DNA from: Paralithodes platypus
Taxonomy: Eukaryota; Arthropoda; Malacostraca; Decapoda; Lithodidae
NCBI GenBank assembly: GCA_032716605.1
Contig: CM064509.1
Span: 48,045,302-48,109,301 of the forward strand
DNA length: 64,000 nt
Reading direction: 5' to 3'
The first letter of the stretch is position 1; each line of letters starts with the position of its first letter. The notes below the pieces were generated by a model that did not search any database, had not been told where the DNA came from, and saw nothing but the letters and a program-made list of their open reading frames with translations. Positions 58,161 through 64,000 of this stretch are shown here, one piece after another. Both the position numbers and the translations under genes were made by a program.

Positions 58161-60002
58161 AAAGTAAAAACATCATCTGCTATTTTTCCCGCTTTTGGTT
58201 CGCACCGAACCAAAATCTGTTGCCATCGAGTGAATTGAAATTTATAAATCGCAGTCATCAAAATATAACTCGATTTCTGTAATCATGAATGTTACAGATA
58301 TATTACTCTCAAATTCTATTCAGTACATTGTCCAATATACAAAGTATTTATGATTAATAAAAACTATTCTATTAGGCCTACACAAACAAATGGTAAGCGC
58401 CCTCAAAGTAGTCCTGTTAATGTTTCAATAGATAGGTAACCATGTCCTAAAAATGATAATAATATGTATAAAAACTTGAGATGAACGTATCAAATAATCG
58501 GCATTACCCACTTTACTGGAAATTAGATTATACAATTATAAACTAGTTTTAGAAGTGGCATGACCATCATTAATTGATGCCAGTGTTCGCTAGCCATAAT
58601 TGTCATTAAACGAAACTACTCAGACAGTCAACATCTCTTCCCCACTTGACTTACTTTGTTAAATTTGACATTTGTTGTGCATCTATGTGCACATTAGCAG
58701 TAATGGTGCTAGATATTTGTTTCCCACATATGGAAATCTTAATATAATGTGGAATATAGCTATAATGAAGGTAAAATGGTCAGTTATAAATTGTGTGCGT
58801 GCGTGTGTGTATTCCAAGGTTGCCAGCACACATTGTATCTCAAAACTATCCCAAAAGTAGCCCATCACCTAATATCGCACAACATACACAATTTCAGCTA
58901 TTTCAATCCTATCATCACACATTTTCTGATATGTTTATCTTTAACAGCCATGCGTGCATGATACTATGAGTTCCCCATATATCACAAGGCCTAGGCCCAT
59001 ATATGAGTAGTACGTGTCACATAATCTAAATATTAATGAAAACACCACATACATTATTATCACAATCATGCACTCATCAAATCTGCATCAATGTCCCAAT
59101 CCCACATCACAAGCAATCACTTGATTATTCAGTCACCGCCACATAGGCTACAATACATGTATAGTACAACCAACAGAAAGCCATGATGAACGTTTGTATG
59201 AAATGTAGCCTAGCTACTCGACACTCGATATCTCGACACCTCTACAACTTGAATAATATATAGAACAAGCCCAATTCCGCTTTCCTCAATTTTAGTTAGT
59301 TAGGATAGTACTTCAGAGGCTATCAACCCCATCACACTGTAAATCAAGAATATCGTTAGGAGTGGAACTGATTTTTGAGAAATGTCCTTCCCTCAATCTC
59401 GCAAATCTACGCTTATGAACGAATCCTAACTAACCCAATGGTGCGAACAAAAGAAGACTTTGGCAACACTGTGTACGTATATCATGCCGCAGTCAGCTGA
59501 TCACCTAAACCCTCGCCCGTGGAAGAGGAAGTGTTGTCAATCTTTGTTGTCATCATCTTTTTCGAATTTCCTGCATCTCCACATACGTAATTTGCTGCCA
59601 CTGTGTTCTATGACATTCTGATACACATTGATTGATTTCCTGTCACTGGTCTAATACGAAATATAGCCGGTAACCTATTTAGCTGCCCGATTTGAGAGTG
59701 GATTATTAAATTGGTAACTTAAAAGCACATGCGACCTTGTTTTGTAGGAAAGAAACTGGTGCGCATGCCCAGACATTCAACCTGCCAAATACTACAAACT
59801 AAAGAATATAATACCGTATGTTCAGCCAATATCTACTGAAACACGTATTTGTTAGTAACTAAAAAGGAAGCAAATATAATACTCAATGAGTATTAAACAT
59901 TTCGCCCAGCCTATTACACCACATTAGAATGCAAGTAAATTTCTAGGTCAGGAAGCTGATATTTATGTATCAAATTATGTTAATTATTATATATTCACTG
60001 CA
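58161..60002. other. Non-coding spacer, possibly unique DNA
   Basis: No coding frame with a recognisable motif, no long repeat and only a few short dinucleotide runs. The largest stretch in the window I cannot assign to a transposon. Confidence 0.4.
58193..58215. repeat. Perfect 10-bp-arm hairpin
   Basis: TTTTGGTTCG, loop CAC, CGAACCAAAA, about 35 bp beyond the broken end of LINE E copy 3. It may be part of whatever removed the 3' end. Confidence 0.75.
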
Positions 60003-60487
60003 TTAACCCTTAACCATCGGCGCTCGACATATGTCGAGTTAAAGAAAACGTGCCCATATGCGGGCCTCGACATATGTCGAGTGCAATTTTAAGCACGTAA
60101 TGTGCTCTGAGAGAGAGCTGAGTGGTGCGAGGAGCATAGATTGCTTCCTGACCGCTCGCCACCACCGCCGTGGGTCGACTAAAATTTATTACACCCTCCT
60201 CCACCCTCTCTCACTCTCTACACAGGGAATTATGTAAGGAAATGACATTATTTTAGGGTTTTTGCACTCGTGTTGCACGATCGTTTCAAGAGAACCAGTG
60301 GTCGTAGAAGGATGGTTCGGGTGTCATTGGAAAGCTCTGTTTACGCCCTTTCAGGGATAGATACTTGTATTACGCTGTGGGTCTTGTTTATGCATGAAAA
60401 AGAGCACGGAAACAACCCCATTTAGGGTAAAACCACCCGCTTGGCGGGTAGTAGAAGTTACCGACCCACCCGCTCGTAATGTGTTAA
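60003..60487 (-). mobile_element. TTAA-488 family, divergent copy 5 (485 bp)
   Basis: TTAA at 60003-60006 and 60484-60487. Orientation as copy 2. Shares the family's CGTGTTGCACG block, the GGTGTCATTGGAAAGCTCTGTTTA-like block and the CCTTTCAGGGATAG block, but differs at many positions. It retains two perfect CTCGACATATGTCGAG palindromes. Confidence 0.85.
60023..60081. promoter_or_regulatory. Paired perfect 16-bp palindromes
   Basis: CTCGACATATGTCGAG at 60023-60038 and 60066-60081, 43 bp apart start to start. Function unknown; possible subterminal transposase or host-factor sites. Confidence 0.5.
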
Positions 60488-60949
60488 TAAGTATATAACC
60501 ATCATATTATGAATCTAGTAAAAATATATTACACAACTATGTGCCATAGATAAGTTTGCGAACTGTATTAACCCTCCTGGCCCGGGCAGGCTCTCCAAAG
60601 GACGGAGCTCGTATCCGGGCGATCTGGCCGAATATCAACAAAAGTAAACTAAGGTTAATCTTGCTTAATATATTACCTAAATTAATCAAATATATATAGA
60701 AATGGGCGCCTTACCTTGCTGCGTAGAATGGCGTTAAGTAGAGCTCTCTAGCTCAACTGGTTCAGGAGTGATGGTGATGGAAGTGGAGGTAACTTTTGCC
60801 GCGTATTTACCTCGGCGCGTCCGAACACTCAACCGCGGCCCCGGCTACGACACCCAGTTGCACTCGTCGCTCCACCCGCAATTATGCCGGGAAGCGATTT
60901 GATAGTGTTTTATTGGTTATTATGTCATTTATTATAGTTATTATGTTAT

Positions 60950-61405
60950 TTTCACTCAATAAAGTTATTTACATGAACTTATTTGTGTCTCTGTCACTTA
61001 TTACTTCGTTTTATTATTATTATTATGATTATAGTGTCACTTTCAATGGACTTTGATAATTGATAGTGTCATTTCCCCTGTTATGTATTGTTAGGTAAGC
61101 TAATAATATATATAGTGTCACTGTCACTTGTTCATATTGTTATGAAGGCACTTATTATTACTTGTGTGTGGCTCTTTCACTTATACTTAGTTTTATTATT
61201 ATTATACTGTCACTTTGACTGGCCTAGGCTTATTGAGTGTGATTTTCACTTATTTATTGTTAGAAATATATATTTTAGTGTCACTTTCACTTGTTCATAT
61301 TATTATTGAAGGTACTTATTATTACTTATATGTGTTCTTTTCACTTATACTTAGTTATATTATTATTCTTAGCCTACATTTGAGTGTCACTTTCACGGTT
61401 GTCAC
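60950..61405. repeat. Degenerate tandem repeat, about 165-bp unit
   Basis: Blocks tagtgtcactktcacttgttcat and ttcacttatacttagttwtattattatt recur at about 61116-61205 and 61281-61370, with a weaker copy before 61110. Confidence 0.75.
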
Positions 61406-61412
61406 TTCCACT

Positions 61413-64000
61413 TCAAAAGTTTATTAGAGTATGGAAGTCTTTGAAGCAGGTGCCAGCACACATTCCAACTTGACACTCGAGGCATTCCCAAGTTGTTTTT
61501 GTGCTTTTGCGGGGTCTTCTTGTTGTGTGGCTGCATACATGGCACCTCTTCTGACTCCTAGCGTTACTACCTGGTGCTTTGAAAGGAAGGGCGTTGAGCT
61601 GGTGCTTCCTGAAAAATTCAGCACACCCCGTTCTGTCCAGCTGGCCTGGTCCTTGTAGTGGCCTCCCTGGTGTACTCGCATGTTTAGCCAGGAGCTCAAG
61701 TATCACCTGCTTGTGGAACTTCCGCAGGGACTTGTACTTCTTGGCTCCTGCAGTCCTCAGATGGTAGATGTTGTACACAGATGTTGAGGACAGACATATC
61801 TACCGTATGCAGGATAAACTTCTTGTACCACCTGCAAGATGTTCGCAGGCAGTCGATGAAGCCCATCTGCATGTCGGACTTGTCAACGAGGTGCATGTTG
61901 AGGTTGTAATCCAGGACAGCAGCTGGTTTCTGGACGGGGTTCTTGGTTCTTCGGTCCACCTTCCCTGTGGCGACCATCTCGGCCTTGTGGCATGTGGTGA
62001 GGAGGTTGACCTTCCGCTGGTCATGCCAGTGGATGGAGAGGATGGAGCCACTCTTCTTGTGGAAGATGTCCGCCTTCTTCGTCTTTGTTGGGTAGCCTGG
62101 CATGCCCTTCCTCTTGCCCTTGACTGTGCCGACAGTTCCGGTCTTGCGGTCATGGAGGTACTTGGTCAGGAGAGGGGACGTGTAGTAATTATCTGTGTAG
62201 AGGATATGGTTTTTATTGAAGTATCTTCTTCACTACAGCGCCACCAAAACCAATGAGGGGGTCAGTCACAATTTCTCCACCATTGCCGCTGTAGACTATA
62301 AAGTCCAGCACATACCCCGTCAAACAGTCGCAGAGGACGAAGAGCTTGATGCCGAAGTGGTGTCTCTTGGACGGGATATACTGTCGGAAGTGCAGCCTAC
62401 CACGGAACAGGACCAGAGACTCGTCGAGGTACATCTTCTGGGAAGGAATCAGGTAGGTGGTGAACCGATGACGTATCATGTCATACAGCTTCCTGATCTT
62501 CCATAATGAGTCGGGAAGGTGGACTGCCATGTTGTTTGTCAGGTGGAGATACGAGAGGATGTCGAAGTACCTGTCCCTGGACATGTACTTGCCAAATGCT
62601 GGAGTCGTTATGATGTCGCCAGTGATCCAGTAGTCTGCCAGAGCGTGCTTCCAGATATGTGTCATCAGCATTGCGAGTGCCAAGAACACATATAGTTCTG
62701 CCACAGTGACAGCTCTCCATGCCACCATCTTGGCACTGGTCTTCCTCCCAAGAAAGTTGGCACAGATCTCATAATGGTTGTTGGTCTCCTCGACGAGGTA
62801 TTCCATGACTTCATTGTCATAGAAGCCACAGAAAATTTCACTGGGGGTAGCAGCTGGGCCACAGGGAAATGTTGGTGACACCCCCGAACCCATCTGTACC
62901 TCGTCAAAGGCAGGACAATCTGGCTCAAAATCAGCCCCATCTGTCCACACAAACAGGTCGGATGCTGATGCTCGAGGAAGTGCAGGTGCAGCAGGCACAC
63001 GCCCTGGACACGCCCTTGGCCACGCGGACGCTCTGCATGCCACGCCCTTGTCCAGGGGCAGCGGGGTCGGCAGACTGACCATGTCCACGACCTCGCCCTC
63101 TCGCTCGTCTTGTCGGGACTTCCTCTTCCTCTTCCTGTTCCTCTTCCTCTTCCTCTTCCTCCTCAGGCGACGTCAGGTCATCTGGGGCAATGTTGAGGTC
63201 GTCAGCATCGTCTTCAGGAGATAATTCGGGTGAAGAAGTGACCGGGCGTCGGCCATGTGGGGCGCGGGAGGCTGCGGGAGCTTCAACAATGGAAGCCTCG
63301 GCCTCGGGAGTTGGGCTCCTTTACGGCGAGCCGAGGGCTTCTCCGCAGCAAATAATGCTCTGCAGTGTGTTGAGGGCTGTGGCACACTAGTAATACCACT
63401 TGAAGAGGCCCTTTGGTCATCCTGAAGGAGAGATGAAGCCGAGGGCTGTGGGTGACCCACGCGCCGTCCCGGGTCAAGTCGTCGGGACAATGGAATGCGG
63501 GTGGTTGCTAGACCAGGGTCGGCGTCATTATCACTGTTTTAAGCTTCCCTATCCTTTTCTGCGGCTGCCCTGCGTGCTTTTTTAGCTGCACTTTTCACCA
63601 ACGATTGTTTATAGAAATATTTGCCCACTTTCAAGGGCGTACGGGCAGGCAAATGGGAAGGTCCTGGGCTAGGGCTAGGCCTAGGCTGACATAGCAAAGA
63701 TGGCGAGGGGGTAGGCCTAGGTTCTAGCACAATTGGAAGCTCAATGGCACCTTCCTGAAACACTTCCACATCAGGATCATCACTACTGTCTCCCCCCTCA
63801 AATAAATCGACATTATCGTCGTCTCCAAAGCCAACGAAATCGTCATCTTCGCTTGCACTTATAAATTGTTCTTTGTCCACCAAGCTTTCGCCACTGCTCT
63901 CTTCACTATCAAAAAGTTCTCGCTGTATAGCGCTATCACTCAACGAACGCTTAACTTTCTTTCGTTGAGCTTTCTTCTCGGTTGCAACAGGCGTTAAAGT
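61413..64000 (-). pseudogene. piggyBac transposase, frameshifted, N-terminus incomplete
   Basis: From the right edge leftward: a Lys/Arg then Asp/Glu-rich N-terminus (SDSAIQRELFDSEESSGESL), a second acidic tract and a GRGRGHGQ-like Arg/Gly segment. The DDE core (63088-62213) reads FYDNEVMEYLVEETNNHY, YLHLTNNMAVH and YLDESLVLFRGRLHFRQYIP, holding the first catalytic Asp. After a frameshift near 62215 comes YTDNYYTSPLLTKYL (second Asp), then HLVDKSDMQMG (third Asp). After another shift near 61765 a C-terminal Cys-rich zinc domain follows (CHVCSH, CLEC, CAGTCF). At least three frameshifts (also near 63010) suggest it is inactive. An AATAAA overlaps the stop region. Confidence 0.85.

Larger units (their letters stand above)
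60568..64000 (-). mobile_element. piggyBac element, partial at right edge
   Basis: The left terminus is TTAACCCTCCTGGCCCGGGC at 60568. The non-coding subterminal region (60572-61412) includes a 170-bp-period repeat, followed by the transposase gene on the minus strand, which runs off the window. The other terminus is not seen. It shares an internal block with 37079-38069. Confidence 0.75.

Noticed and set aside
61768..62256. 162-aa plus ORF and neighbours (62216-62506, 62869-63078)
   Set aside because: Antisense to the piggyBac transposase, whose minus-strand reading shows the conserved motifs.

Overview
The window looks like repeat-dominated intergenic DNA from an animal genome. I infer an arthropod, possibly a decapod crustacean, from the mix of CR1/L2-, RTE- and jockey-like LINEs, Penelope-like elements, piggyBac, Tc1/mariner and PIF/Harbinger elements, tRNA-derived SINEs and very dense (TC)n, (TA)n, (AC)n and (GATA)n microsatellites. 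There is no operon structure, and I could not identify a single host protein-coding gene with confidence. Nearly every real coding stretch belongs to a transposable element, and most are truncated or frameshifted.

Layout. 1-3105: a zinc-knuckle LINE (A) interrupted by a CR1-like LINE (B, minus strand) and by a 330-bp TTAA element; its (TGTA)n tail abuts a Ty3/gypsy pol relic (3.1-5.6 kb). 5.6-9.4 kb: hairpin, small DNA-transposon relics, a possible LTR, a 22-bp minisatellite of 15 units and two more TTAA elements. 9.7-12.7 kb: a CR1/L2-type LINE (H) split by three separate TTAA elements. 13.3-19.1 kb: an RTE-like LINE (C) split by a 3.6-kb element called X here. X has about 380-bp terminal inverted repeats, TA target sites and a Tc1-type transposase tail. 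19.1-22.0 kb: microsatellites, a Harbinger transposase scrap and a 1.05-kb TA element (Y). 22.0-29.05 kb: a second copy of X that has received a LINE (D), which has itself received a TTAA element. 29.05-34.2 kb: two Penelope-like loci, each arranged as a head-to-head inverted pair, with a jockey-like LINE piece (G) between them. 34.3-38.1 kb: a mariner-type MITE, a Harbinger-type MITE and a piggyBac-related element. 39.2-41.4 kb: LINE F and an inverted LINE E piece. 41.4-43.6 kb: two nested TTAA elements. 45.4-53.2 kb: two near full-length copies of LINE E (minus). 56.2-58.2 kb: a third, 3'-truncated copy (plus). 60.0-64.0 kb: a divergent TTAA MITE and a large piggyBac element running off the right edge, with a frameshifted transposase gene on the minus strand.

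How the parts relate. The unifying signal is repeated precise insertion at TTAA. Four copies of a MITE are each exactly 488 bp including both TTAA copies, and each sits inside a LINE reading frame; removing the MITE plus one TTAA rejoins the frame. A piggyBac transposase, the enzyme class that does this, is at the right edge, but its terminus is only loosely like that of the MITE. Nesting gives a relative order of events, for example Penelope locus, then X copy 2, then LINE D, then the 488-bp MITE. Other notable signals are a 2A-like DIELNPGP motif ahead of the LINE D endonuclease, hammerhead-ribozyme-like motifs near the Penelope elements, and paired perfect 16-bp palindromes in the divergent MITE. 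Family assignments come from motif recognition by eye; no database search was run.
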